Of a stretch of DNA of 64,000 nucleotides, positions 31,490-40,900 are shown piece after piece (position 1 is the first letter of the stretch; the number at the start of each line of letters is the position of its first letter). Source of the stretch: an uncultured Clostridia bacterium (GTDB lineage Bacteria; Bacillota; Clostridia; Lachnospirales; Lachnospiraceae); the NCBI GenBank assembly GCA_948467395.1, contig CAOKDX010000011.1:1-64000 (forward strand). The letters run 5' to 3'. The notes under the pieces were generated by a model, which was given only the letters and a program-made list of their open reading frames with translations, was not told the origin of the DNA and searched no databases. Position numbers and translations under genes: made by a program.

Positions 31490-32956
31490 ATGGAAGTCAG
31501 ACCGGATTTACAGGAAATTAAAAAAATAGCGGCGGTGGGGAAGTATGATATCCTTCCCGTGAGCTGTGAAATTCTTTCGGATATCTGCACACCCATCGGG
31601 GCGATGAAGATACTGAAAAATAAATCGACGCACTGTTATATGCTGGAGTCGGCATGGCAGGACGAAAAATGGGGGCGTTATACATTTCTCGGATATGACC
31701 CGAAGCTGGAGATCACATGCATGGATGGCGAGATGAGAGCTGGGGATAAGACATTCAGGACAGAGGACCCCTCGGCGTTTCTGCGGCAGCTTTTATCTGG
31801 TTACCGGAGTCCCCGTTATGAGTATCTTCCCTCTTTTACGGGGGGGCTGGTGGGATATTTTTCCTACGATTATCTTGGCTATGGCGAACCGGCTGTCCGG
31901 ACAGAGGCGCAGGACAACGAGGCGTTTAAGGACATGGATCTGATGCTCTTTGATAAGGTGATCGCTTTCGACAATTTTCGTCAGAAGATCATTCTCATTG
32001 TCAATATGCCGCTGGATGATCCGGATACAGGCTACAGGCAGGTGGTGAGGGAATTGGAGGAGCTGTGTGGGCTGCTGCGGACCGGCGGGCCGGCTGAGGA
32101 CGCCGCCGGACATTTGCTGGGGGAGGTCACTCCGCTGTTTGACAGAGAAACCTATTGTGAAATGGTGGAGAGGGCGAAGAACAATATCCGGGAGGGCGAT
32201 ATATTCCAGATCGTTTTGTCTAACCGCCTCTCGGCCCCCTTTGAGGGAAGTCTCCTGAATACGTACCGTATTCTGAGAACCATTAACCCATCCCCCTATA
32301 TGTTCTATTTTGCCGGTACGGATGTAGAGGTGGCGGGGGCGTCCCCGGAGACTCTGGTGAAACTGGAGGACGGGATTCTGCACACCTTTCCCCTTGCCGG
32401 TACAAGACCGAGAGGAAGGACGGAGGAGGAGGACCAGAAGCTGCGGGAGGAGCTGCTGGCCGATGAGAAGGAGCTTGCCGAACACAATATGCTGGTGGAT
32501 CTGGGACGGAATGATCTGGGGAAGATCAGTAAATTCGGATCTGTCCGGGTGGAAAAGCTGCATTCTATCGAAGCCTACTCCCATGTGATGCACATAGGAT
32601 CCACCGTCAGGGGGGAGATCCGGGAGGGGTGTGATGCCCTGGATGCGGTGGAAGCCGTACTTCCTGCCGGGACGCTATCCGGTGCTCCCAAGATCCGGGC
32701 ATGTCAGCTGATCGGCGCGTTAGAGGACAACAAACGGGGCATCTATGGCGGCGCCATTGGATACATTGATTTTTCCGGAAATATGGATACCTGTATCGCC
32801 ATCCGGATCGCCTATAAGAAAAACGGCAGGGTATTTGTCCGGAGCGGGGCTGGCATCGTGGCCGATTCGGTTCCCGAAAAGGAATATCAGGAGTGCATCA
32901 ATAAGGCGAAGGCGGTGGTGAATGCGCTGAAGCTGGCAGAGGAGGTGGACGCATGA
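31490..32956 (+). CDS. trpE: Anthranilate synthase component I
   Basis: The 488-residue protein converts chorismate and ammonia to anthranilate together with TrpG. It has the N-terminal regulatory domain with ALESA-type feedback-site motif (CYMLESAWQDEKWGRYTFLG near residue 45) and the C-terminal chorismate-binding domain with SPYMFYF, PLAGTRPRGRT, LADEKELAEHNMLVDLGRNDLG and LPAGTLSGAPKIRA, all typical of TrpE. ATG 31490 follows AAAAGGAGG; a longer frame begins inside the terminator and is dropped. It is the first gene of trpEGDCBA, controlled by the T-box, and its stop overlaps the start of trpG by four bases. Confidence 0.95.
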   Translation: MEVRPDLQEIKKIAAVGKYDILPVSCEILSDICTPIGAMKILKNKSTHCYMLESAWQDEKWGRYTFLGYDPKLEITCMDGEMRAGDKTFRTEDPSAFLRQLLSGYRSPRYEYLPSFTGGLVGYFSYDYLGYGEPAVRTEAQDNEAFKDMDLMLFDKVIAFDNFRQKIILIVNMPLDDPDTGYRQVVRELEELCGLLRTGGPAEDAAGHLLGEVTPLFDRETYCEMVERAKNNIREGDIFQIVLSNRLSAPFEGSLLNTYRILRTINPSPYMFYFAGTDVEVAGASPETLVKLEDGILHTFPLAGTRPRGRTEEEDQKLREELLADEKELAEHNMLVDLGRNDLGKISKFGSVRVEKLHSIEAYSHVMHIGSTVRGEIREGCDALDAVEAVLPAGTLSGAPKIRACQLIGALEDNKRGIYGGAIGYIDFSGNMDTCIAIRIAYKKNGRVFVRSGAGIVADSVPEKEYQECINKAKAVVNALKLAEEVDA

Positions 32957-33534
32957 TTCTGCTGATTGATAACTATGACAGCTTTTCCTACAATCTCTAT
33001 CAGCTCATCGGTGAGATGGAACCGGATATCTGCGTGGTCCGAAACGATGAGGTGACAGTGGAAGAGATAGAGTCCATGAAACCGGATCACATTATCCTGT
33101 CACCCGGTCCGGGCAGGCCAGAGGATGCCGGGATCATCGTAGAGGCAGTGAGAACGCTGGGCAGGCAGATTCCCCTCCTGGGTGTCTGTCTGGGGCATCA
33201 GGCAGTCTGCCTGGCGTTTGGAGGCGTTATCACCTATGCGGGTGAGCTGATGCACGGAAAGCCTTCCGAGGTTCGTTTTCAGGGGGACTGCCCTTTGTTC
33301 CGGGGCTGTCCGGAGACTGCGCCGGTGGCGCGTTACCACTCCCTGGCGGCGGACCGGGATAAGATACCGGATGAATTGCTGGTCACGGCGGTAACTGCCG
33401 ACGGTGAGGTAATGGCTGTCCAGCACAGGGAATATCCTATCTTTGGAGTGCAGTTTCATCCGGAATCTATTATGACGCCGGACGGCACGAGGATGATACG
33501 GAATTTTATTGATAGAAAGGAATCGTGGAAATAG
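32953..33534 (+). CDS. trpG: Anthranilate synthase component II (glutamine amidotransferase)
   Basis: The 193-residue class-I glutamine amidotransferase supplies ammonia to TrpE. Seen are DNYDSFSYNLYQ, the oxyanion region LSPGPGRPEDAG, the nucleophile Cys in LLGVCLGHQAVCLAFGG, and the catalytic His/Glu in GVQFHPESI near residue 170. It could also serve 4-amino-4-deoxychorismate synthesis, as such subunits are often shared, but its place after trpE makes the trp role primary. Its ATG overlaps the trpE stop (ATGA), showing translational coupling. Confidence 0.94.
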   Translation: MILLIDNYDSFSYNLYQLIGEMEPDICVVRNDEVTVEEIESMKPDHIILSPGPGRPEDAGIIVEAVRTLGRQIPLLGVCLGHQAVCLAFGGVITYAGELMHGKPSEVRFQGDCPLFRGCPETAPVARYHSLAADRDKIPDELLVTAVTADGEVMAVQHREYPIFGVQFHPESIMTPDGTRMIRNFIDRKESWK

Positions 33535-33575
33535 AAACGCTGCGGATCGGGCATGTATGAATGGAGGGAAATAAC

Positions 33576-34607
33576 ATGATCAAAGAGGCAATCATTAAAA
33601 TAGTAAATAAAGGGGATCTCACTTACGATGAAGCGTACACCGTTATGAATGAGATTATGAGTGGAGAGACTACACCCACACAGAATGCAGCATTTTTGGC
33701 GGCGCTTTCCACCAAGAGCGCCCGGGCGGAGACGACGGATGAGATTGCCGGCTGCGCCGCAGCCATGCGGGACAATGCAGTCCGGGTAGACACGGGGATG
33801 GAATTATTTGAGATCGTTGGCACGGGAGGGGATAATGCCCACAGCTTCAATATCTCCACTACCTCAGCTCTGGTGGCGGCGGCAGGCGGGCTAAAGGTGG
33901 CGAAGCACGGCAACCGCGCCGCTTCTTCCCAGTGCGGTACGGCGGATTGTCTGGAGGCCCTGGGGGTTAATATCCAGCAGAGTCCCGAACAGTGTATTAA
34001 GCTTTTGAATGAGGTGGGAATGTGTTTCTTTTTCGCCCAGAAATATCATACCTCTATGAAATATGTGGGCGGTATCCGCAGAGAGCTTGGCTTCCGCACG
34101 GTTTTCAATATTCTGGGTCCACTAACCAATCCTGGCAGTCCTGTTATGCAGCTGCTGGGTGTGTATGATGAATATCTGGTGGAGCCCCTTGCCCAGGTTC
34201 TCATCAATCTTGGTGTGAGACGGGGCATGGTAGTTTATGGACAGGATAAGCTGGATGAGATCTCCTTAAGCGCACCTACTACGGTATGTGAGTTTCGGGA
34301 CGGCTGGTTCCGCTCTTATGTAATCCGGCCGGAGGATTTCGGGCTTGCCCGCTGTCAGAAGGAGGATCTTGCAGGAGGCACGCCGGAGGAGAATGCGAGG
34401 ATTACTCTCTCTATCCTCAATGGGGAAAAAGGGCACCGGCGAAATGCGGTACTGATGAATGCAGGTGCGGCGCTGTATGTCGGTGGGAAGGCCGGAAGCA
34501 TGGAGGAGGGGATTGAGCTGGCAGCAGAGATGATCGATTCCGGCCGGGCGTACGAAACGCTTCAGAAAATGATCGCTGTGAGCGGATGCGGGGAGGAAGA
34601 GACATGA
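33576..34607 (+). CDS. trpD: Anthranilate phosphoribosyltransferase
   Basis: The 343-residue protein joins anthranilate to PRPP. Its glycine-rich PRPP motif [24 protein letters not shown] (about residues 78-101), [21 protein letters not shown] and the DELS-like segment [13 protein letters not shown] are diagnostic. ATG 33576 is chosen, seven bases after GGAGGG. The last four bases overlap the trpC start (ATGA). Length is normal for a monofunctional TrpD, not fused to TrpG. Confidence 0.95.
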   Translation: MIKEAIIKIVNKGDLTYDEAYTVMNEIMSGETTPTQNAAFLAALSTKSARAETTDEIAGCAAAMRDNAVRVDTGMELFEIVGTGGDNAHSFNISTTSALVAAAGGLKVAKHGNRAASSQCGTADCLEALGVNIQQSPEQCIKLLNEVGMCFFFAQKYHTSMKYVGGIRRELGFRTVFNILGPLTNPGSPVMQLLGVYDEYLVEPLAQVLINLGVRRGMVVYGQDKLDEISLSAPTTVCEFRDGWFRSYVIRPEDFGLARCQKEDLAGGTPEENARITLSILNGEKGHRRNAVLMNAGAALYVGGKAGSMEEGIELAAEMIDSGRAYETLQKMIAVSGCGEEET

Positions 34608-35392
34608 CGATACTGGATGAGCTTGCAGGGTATGCCCGGCAGCGGACAGAAGAGGCGAAGAGAAAGGCGCCGCCGGAGCTGGTGAGGCAGCAGGCGCTAT
34701 CTCTTCCCCGGGGAGTATTTTCTTTTGAGAAGGCATTAAATAAGGAAGGGCTTTCCTTTATCTGTGAATGTAAAAAGGCTTCGCCCTCCCGGGGCATTAT
34801 TGCGGAAGATTTTCCATATCTGCAAATTGCAGCAGAGTATGAGGCGGCAGGGGCCGACGCGGTCTCTGTGTTGACGGAGCCGAAATGGTTTCTTGGGAGC
34901 GACCGGTATCTTCGGGAGATTGCCGCCCGTGTATCCATACCGTGCCTGCGGAAGGATTTTACGGTGGATGAATATATGATCTACGAGGCGAAGCTCCTTG
35001 GCGCCTCGGCCGTCCTGCTGATCTGCTCTATCCTCAGCGGGGAACAGATCCGGGAATATCTCGGCCTCTGTGATGAACTGGGGATGTCGGCGCTGGTGGA
35101 GGCCCACGATGGGAAAGAAATACAGACGGCGGTGGAGGCCGGAGCCAGGATGATCGGAGTAAATAACCGGAATCTCAAAGATTTTTCGGTGGATGTGGGA
35201 AGGAGCCGGGAGCTCCGGGAGCAGATTCCCCGGGATATTTTGTTTGTAGCGGAGAGCGGTATTTCCCACACCAGTGACATTTCAGATCTTGTGGCGGCGG
35301 GGGCTGACGCCGTACTGATTGGGGAGTTTCTGATGAAATCAGAGGATAAGAGGGCAGCTCTTCAGGAGCTGCGTGTATCAGCCAGACATTAA
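34604..35392 (+). CDS. trpC: Indole-3-glycerol-phosphate synthase
   Basis: The 262-residue TIM barrel closes the indole ring of carboxyphenylamino-deoxyribulose 5-phosphate. Characteristic are [14 protein letters not shown] (catalytic Glu/Lys), [52 protein letters not shown] and [12 protein letters not shown]. The length is that of a single-function enzyme, with no TrpF domain fused at the C-terminus. It overlaps trpD by four bases and ends 21 bases before trpB, leaving no space for trpF, which normally catalyses the step just before this one. Confidence 0.95.
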   Translation: MTILDELAGYARQRTEEAKRKAPPELVRQQALSLPRGVFSFEKALNKEGLSFICECKKASPSRGIIAEDFPYLQIAAEYEAAGADAVSVLTEPKWFLGSDRYLREIAARVSIPCLRKDFTVDEYMIYEAKLLGASAVLLICSILSGEQIREYLGLCDELGMSALVEAHDGKEIQTAVEAGARMIGVNNRNLKDFSVDVGRSRELREQIPRDILFVAESGISHTSDISDLVAAGADAVLIGEFLMKSEDKRAALQELRVSARH

Positions 35393-35413
35393 GGTGCAGG
35401 ATTGGAGGACAAT

Positions 35414-36604
35414 ATGACGAATAAAAAGGGACGCTTTGGTATCCATGGGGGACAGTATATCCCCGAGACACTGATGAATGCGGTGATCGAGCTGGAAGAA
35501 GCATACAATAAATATAAAGCGGATCCGGAGTTTAACCGGGAGCTGAATACACTGTTAAATGAATATGCGGGGAGACCCTCCCGGCTGTACTACGCCGAAA
35601 AGATGACCCGGGACCTGGGCGGGGCAAAGATTTATCTCAAACGGGAGGATCTGAACCACACCGGATCCCACAAGATTAACAATGTTCTGGGGCAGGCGCT
35701 GCTGGCCAAAAAGATGGGGAAGACCCGCCTGATCGCCGAGACCGGGGCCGGACAGCATGGGGTTGCCACCGCCACTGCCGCCGCACTGCTGGGAATGGAG
35801 TGTGTTGTCTTTATGGGAGAGGAGGACACAGTCCGCCAGGCGCTGAACGTCTACCGTATGCGGCTTTTGGGGGCCGAGGTGGTCACAGTGAAGACAGGGA
35901 CAGCAACGCTGAAGGATGCTGTGTCGGAGGCTATGCGGGAGTGGACCTCCCGGATCAGTGACACACATTACTGTCTTGGCTCCGTGATGGGACCGCATCC
36001 ATTTCCCATGATCGTCCGGGATTTCCAATCCTTTATCTCCAAAGAGATAAAGGAACAGCTCCTGGCCAGGGAGGGAAGACTTCCGGACGCCGTGGTAGCC
36101 TGCGTCGGTGGCGGATCCAATGCCATGGGCAGCTTCTATCACTTCATAGAGGACCGGGAGGTAAGGCTTGTGGGATGTGAAGCGGCGGGGAGGGGAATCG
36201 ATACTTTTGAGACTGCCGCCACTGTCAACACGGGTAAGGTAGGTATTTTCCATGGAATGAAATCCTATTTCTGCCAGGACGAATATGGACAGATCGCGCC
36301 GGTATACTCCATTTCCGCAGGGCTGGATTACCCTGGCATCGGACCGGAGCACGCTTACCTGCACGATACGGGACGGGCTGAATATGTGCCAGTGACGGAT
36401 GAGGAGGCGGTAAATGCATTTGAATATCTGTCGAAAACGGAGGGGATCATTCCCGCCATCGAGTCTGCCCACGCCATTGCCCATGTGATAAAGATGGCGC
36501 CATCCATGAGACAGGATCAGATTATTGTTGTTACTATTTCCGGCAGGGGCGATAAGGATTGCGCCGCCATTGCCCGCTACAGAGGGGAGGATATTCATGA
36601 GTAA
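35414..36604 (+). CDS. trpB: Tryptophan synthase beta subunit
   Basis: The 396-residue PLP enzyme condenses indole with serine. Seen are [16 protein letters not shown] at the start, the PLP-binding Lys in [23 protein letters not shown] (about residue 88), [20 protein letters not shown] with the catalytic Glu, the PLP phosphate loop [12 protein letters not shown], and SGRGDKD near the end. ATG 35414 follows GGAGG; the TTG at 35402 lies within that site and is rejected. It overlaps trpA by eight bases, matching the need for equal amounts of the two subunits. Confidence 0.96.
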   Translation: MTNKKGRFGIHGGQYIPETLMNAVIELEEAYNKYKADPEFNRELNTLLNEYAGRPSRLYYAEKMTRDLGGAKIYLKREDLNHTGSHKINNVLGQALLAKKMGKTRLIAETGAGQHGVATATAAALLGMECVVFMGEEDTVRQALNVYRMRLLGAEVVTVKTGTATLKDAVSEAMREWTSRISDTHYCLGSVMGPHPFPMIVRDFQSFISKEIKEQLLAREGRLPDAVVACVGGGSNAMGSFYHFIEDREVRLVGCEAAGRGIDTFETAATVNTGKVGIFHGMKSYFCQDEYGQIAPVYSISAGLDYPGIGPEHAYLHDTGRAEYVPVTDEEAVNAFEYLSKTEGIIPAIESAHAIAHVIKMAPSMRQDQIIVVTISGRGDKDCAAIARYRGEDIHE

Positions 36605-37385
36605 GATTACGTCGGCCTTTGAAAACGGAAAGGCATTTATTCCATTTATTACCTGCGGTGATCCGGATCTGGAGACCACCGCGGCGGCTGTCCGTGCCGC
36701 GGCACAGAACGGGGCGGATCTCATCGAGCTTGGCATTCCCTTTTCGGATCCCACGGCAGAGGGACCGGTGATTCAGGGGGCCAGTCTCCGGGCGCTGAAG
36801 GGCGGCGCCACCACAGATAAAATCTTTGGGCTTGTCCGGGAGCTGCGCCGGGATGTAACGGTGCCCTTTGTGTTTATGACGTATTCGAATGTGGTGTTCT
36901 CGTATGGGGCGGAACGCTTCGCAGCGTCCTGCAGGGAGTCCGGGGTGGAGGGTATCATCCTGCCGGATCTGCCCTTTGAGGAGAAGGAGGAATTCGTTCC
37001 AGTCTTTCATCAGTACGGTGTGGAGCTGCTCTCCCTCATCGCACCAACCTCGGAGAACCGTATTGCCATGATTGCCAGGGAGGCGGAGGGATTTCTGTAT
37101 ATCGTGTCAAGTCTTGGTGTGACGGGAACAAGAGAAGAGATTCGAACAGATCTTGCTTCTATCGTAGAGGTGGTCCGACAGAATACCAGCATTCCCTGCG
37201 CCATCGGCTTCGGCATCTCCACACCGGAACAGGCAGAGAAGATGGCGGGGATCTCAGACGGCGCCATCGTAGGGTCTGCCATTATCGAGATCATCGGAAA
37301 ATATGGCAGGAGCGCACCGGCATACGTGGGGGAATATGTCCGGGAGATGAAGGATGCGGTGATACGGGGGAGCTATAATAGATAG
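36597..37385 (+). CDS. trpA: Tryptophan synthase alpha subunit
   Basis: The 262-residue TIM barrel splits indole-glycerol-phosphate and channels indole to Trp[23 protein letters not shown] holds the catalytic Glu (LELG type) and Glu in place of the E. coli Asp60; the phosphate site reads [15 protein letters not shown] and GAIVGSAII. It begins inside the end of trpB and closes the operon. Comparison with the TrpA-like protein at 22.9 kb shows that this one retains the longer TrpB-contacting loops. No clear strong terminator was found directly after it. Confidence 0.95.
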   Translation: MSKITSAFENGKAFIPFITCGDPDLETTAAAVRAAAQNGADLIELGIPFSDPTAEGPVIQGASLRALKGGATTDKIFGLVRELRRDVTVPFVFMTYSNVVFSYGAERFAASCRESGVEGIILPDLPFEEKEEFVPVFHQYGVELLSLIAPTSENRIAMIAREAEGFLYIVSSLGVTGTREEIRTDLASIVEVVRQNTSIPCAIGFGISTPEQAEKMAGISDGAIVGSAIIEIIGKYGRSAPAYVGEYVREMKDAVIRGSYNR

Positions 37386-37402
37386 AATTTCATCTAAATC
37401 AG

Positions 37403-37431
37403 TTGTATATGTCATCTATCCATGTTACAAT
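37403..37431 (+). promoter_or_regulatory. Promoter of the His/Cys-repeat protein gene
   Basis: TTGTAT (37403-37408) and TACAAT (37426-37431), 17-bp spacer. A short AGCCA/TGGCT hairpin followed by a T-run lies just after it and may be the end signal of the trp operon or a leader structure. Confidence 0.6.
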
Positions 37432-37487
37432 GAAAAAAATCAGCCAGCTCTGGCTTACTTTTTCAGGAACAGGAGGTGACTTAGGAA

Positions 37488-37871
37488 ATGAAGAAAATGA
37501 TTCTGATCTTTGCTGCTGTCCTTATGATCCTGCCATCGGCAGTGACAGCACAGGCGCATGGACATCATGGAAATAGTCATCACAGTACGGTGAAGAAAAC
37601 GTATGCTCCCTGTACGGTGTCTGGTTGTCATAAGACAGGCCAGCACAGGCACAACAACAAATATTATAATGGAAGCTGTATTACCTACAGGCAGTGTACG
37701 GTGTCTGGCTGTCATAAGAATGCAAAGCACAGGCACAAGGGGAAATGTTATTACGGGCATGCCTCCGGCGGCAGAAGATACAGCCAGTGTACGGTATTAA
37801 ACTGCCGCAAGACCAGGAAACATAAGCACAATGGAAAATACTACTACGGTCATTCCACCATCAGGCAGTAG
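37488..37871 (+). CDS. Secreted His/Cys-rich triple-repeat protein
   Basis: The 127-residue product has a signal peptide (about 1-23, ending in a TAQA-type site), a His-rich N-terminal mature segment (HGHHGNSHH), then three tandem repeats starting at C42, C70 and C101. Each follows the pattern C-T-V-x-x-C-x-K-x4-H-K/R-H-x3-Y-Y-x-G: two Cys four residues apart, then a pair of His, then aromatic residues, so each resembles a small metal-binding knuckle. The mature protein is strongly basic. I recognise no named family. It is a stand-alone gene with its own promoter and terminator, just before the big surface-protein gene. A metal-binding or wall-associated role is inference. Confidence 0.7.
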   Translation: MKKMILIFAAVLMILPSAVTAQAHGHHGNSHHSTVKKTYAPCTVSGCHKTGQHRHNNKYYNGSCITYRQCTVSGCHKNAKHRHKGKCYYGHASGGRRYSQCTVLNCRKTRKHKHNGKYYYGHSTIRQ

Positions 37872-37903
37872 AATATATGGCAGCATGATACAGGAATCAA
37901 TTG

Positions 37904-37946
37904 AAATATTTGTCTGTGTCCCAAGGGATGCAGGCAAATATTTTTG
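37904..37946 (+). terminator. Terminator after the His/Cys-repeat gene
   Basis: AAATATTTG (37904-37912) pairs with CAAATATTT, the stem continuing with CTG/CAG, followed by TTTGTATCTT. Confidence 0.6.
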
Positions 37947-37966
37947 TATCTTAATAGGAGGTATCT

Positions 37967-40900
37967 ATGAGACGCTGGATGGCAATTATGATAACGGCAT
38001 GTCTGTCCCTGCAGACATGGACATGTGCTGATATTTCGGCTTCTGCAGCCGGGACAACAGCAGTACAGAGAGAGGAAACAAAAGAGACGGTTTCCCAAAC
38101 GGTAAGTGAAGGGATATCACAGACAGAGTGCGCATTGGAGGTTGAGGTGCGATCTTCGCTGTTATTTCCGTTTCAGGGGAATGTAACCGTTCGGATAAGC
38201 GGCAATAAAGAGGAACAGCAGAAGGTTCTGGACTTCAAAAACACAGACAGCTCTTCGCAGACAGCCCGTTTTGATGTTTCAGAGGGAAATTATTCAGTAT
38301 CGGTCCAGGCGGACCGGTTTGCGTGGTATTCCCAGAACGCAGCGGTCAAGAAAGGCTGGATCTCAAAGGTGCAGGTCTGCCCGGTCAGGACAGAAACAGG
38401 CAGCAGTGCCGTTCCGGGCTGGATCCGCCCGGGGGACTTTAATGGAGATAAGGTGATAGACAGTAAGGACACCGATATCGTGCTGTCCACGCTCCGCAGG
38501 AATCCGGGGAGTGCAGCGGCAGACCTCAACGGAGACGGCAGTACGGATCTTGTGGATCTGCAGAATCTCGTACAGAGCATCGATGAAAATCAGGTGTCCC
38601 ATATCGAAAAGCTGGGACTTCTAAGGAAGGTTCAGGCATCGGATGAAACTGTGGCAGAGGGCGACATCCATGCCTTTATGAACGGGGAGGCGGCTGTCAC
38701 TCTCAGGCCCTTAGACCGGGAGGGCGCCATCTCGAAGGAGAATCCGGCAGGGCTGGAGTTCACACTCGCAGACGAAAAGGCATCGGATCCGGTGCCGGAG
38801 ATTCAAGGGATTACCATCCATGCGCCCGTCGAGGAAAAGGATGGTACCTTAACCAGCGGCATTACAGATGGCGAGGCCGTGATCGTCTGTGATAACGGAG
38901 ATGGAAAGGAACAGGAAACAGTTTATACCCTCTCAGGAGGGCAGAAGGCAGCGAAAAATGAGATCCAGAAACTGGGCGGGGGTACCGGAAGGGCAGTTTC
39001 CGCTGCCAGCCTCAGCGTAGATGCCAGCGGCGCCCTCGTATTAGATTTTGGCACGCAGCTGGCGGTGAAGAGGGTTGTGATCCGTATTACTGGAACGAAG
39101 AAGACAGAGCCCCTGATCAATATAGCCAAGGTAGAATTTGTCAATAATATGGAGGACCGCATACCGGCACCCCAGCTGGATATACCGACATTAAATACAC
39201 CGGTATCGGGGAATGAGTCGCTGACTGTTTCCTGGACTGCGCAGCGGAACATAACCGGCTATGAGGTATATGTGTCCAGTCAGGCCACGGGCGGGTCACA
39301 GATTGTCAGGGTGGCAAATACAAAGCATCTGATCACGTCGATCAATGACAGGGAACTGAAGAATTTTGAGACCTACCTTATCAAAGTCCGTTCTGTCAAC
39401 GGGGACTGGAAGAGCCCCTGGTCGAAAGAAGTGACCGGGGTGCCGAAACCGCAGAAACTTCCGGCAGCCCCCGATCATGTCAAAGCGGAGGGGGGATACC
39501 GGTCCATTTCGGTATCCTGGAAGGATATGGATGATGCCAGCGGATATATGGTATATTTCCGAAAATCATCCGATGAGGGTGCGGCTTATGAGCCGGTGGT
39601 AAAAGGTTTTCAGCCCGTCAAGGCGGGGACGGGAAAGCTGGAGGGAACGAAATATGTCATATCCGGGCTGCAAGACGATACGGAGTACTCTGTCTACGTC
39701 ATGGGCTGGAATGAGCTTGGCTGGGGTAAGGCATCTCTTGTATCAAAAGCATTTACAAAGAATATAGCGCCCCCGAAGCTGCCGAAATACCGCCTTCTGA
39801 ATACTTCAAACGGGGAAGGGGTTCTGACGGCGCATATAAAAAATGCCGTATATGGCGGCAGCGGCGGCGCCCGGATGGTAGGCAGCACGCTGGATACTGC
39901 GGCAAACAGCGCTCTGGGACTGGTGGATGACAACTACGGCTCCTACTGGACCAAGACAGACTGGGATGACGGTGTGGCATATCCTGCTGCTTCCAAAGGC
40001 ATGGTAGTGACACTGGACAATAATTATAAGATGAATTATATGACCTTTGCGGCAGCGGATATGAAAACCGGTGTGAATACGGTCCGGGTCGGTTATTGGA
40101 GTAAAGAAGATAAGCAGGAGCAGACGGTGGGGGCACGCCTGATCGCAAAGACCGATGCAGGGAATAATCCTTACTATATCGTGAAATTTGACAGGACCAT
40201 TACGGCAGACAGGATACACCTGTGTCTCGGCAGGAGCTGGGGCGGTGCCGGGGATATCGTTGTGGGTGAGATCCATTTCCACAAATACGATTCCCTGGAA
40301 GATGATATCATGGGACTGTACCAGGATGACATGCATACGACCCTGCGGGAGGATGTGACGGCGTCGGTGATCGACGCACTGGAACGCCGGCTGGAAACGG
40401 CGGACACAGAGAGCGGGGAGAAACATCCGCTGTATCAGGAGCTAAAACTGGAATTAAGGACTGCCCGGGAAATATTGACGTCGGCGCTGGAGCCGGCCCG
40501 CCGGGTGGAGAACCAGATCACAGCAGCGAAAGACACTCATCTGGGATTTGGCGGCCTGAATTCCTGGCAGCCCCTTGGGAAAGCAGCCTATGCGGGCGAG
40601 GTTCTTCTTGTGTATGTGGGACATAATACGAAGAGGACAGGAGATGCCGCCGCACTGAAACTGGTGGTGACGCAGCATCATGCCGAGTCTTCCGCCGTAA
40701 TGAAAACCATGGATCTGAAAGTGGGGCGAAACGAGATCACGATTCCCCAGATAACCACGACAGATCAGGAACGGGGCGGCCAGCTCTATATCGCCTATAC
40801 CGGAAACAATGCCGCGGATCAGTATGCCGTCCGCATCAGCGGGGGCAGCAGCATTCCCGTCCTGAGCGTATATGGAAAGACAGGGGCAGCCAGGACGGGG

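Noticed and set aside
31793-32593. 266-codon open frame antisense to trpE
   Set aside because: Shadow of the trpE reading frame without homology or start signals.
35555-36754. 399-codon open frame antisense to trpB
   Set aside because: It is wholly opposite the clear trpB gene, has no family resemblance and no ribosome binding site; a shadow of biased codon use.
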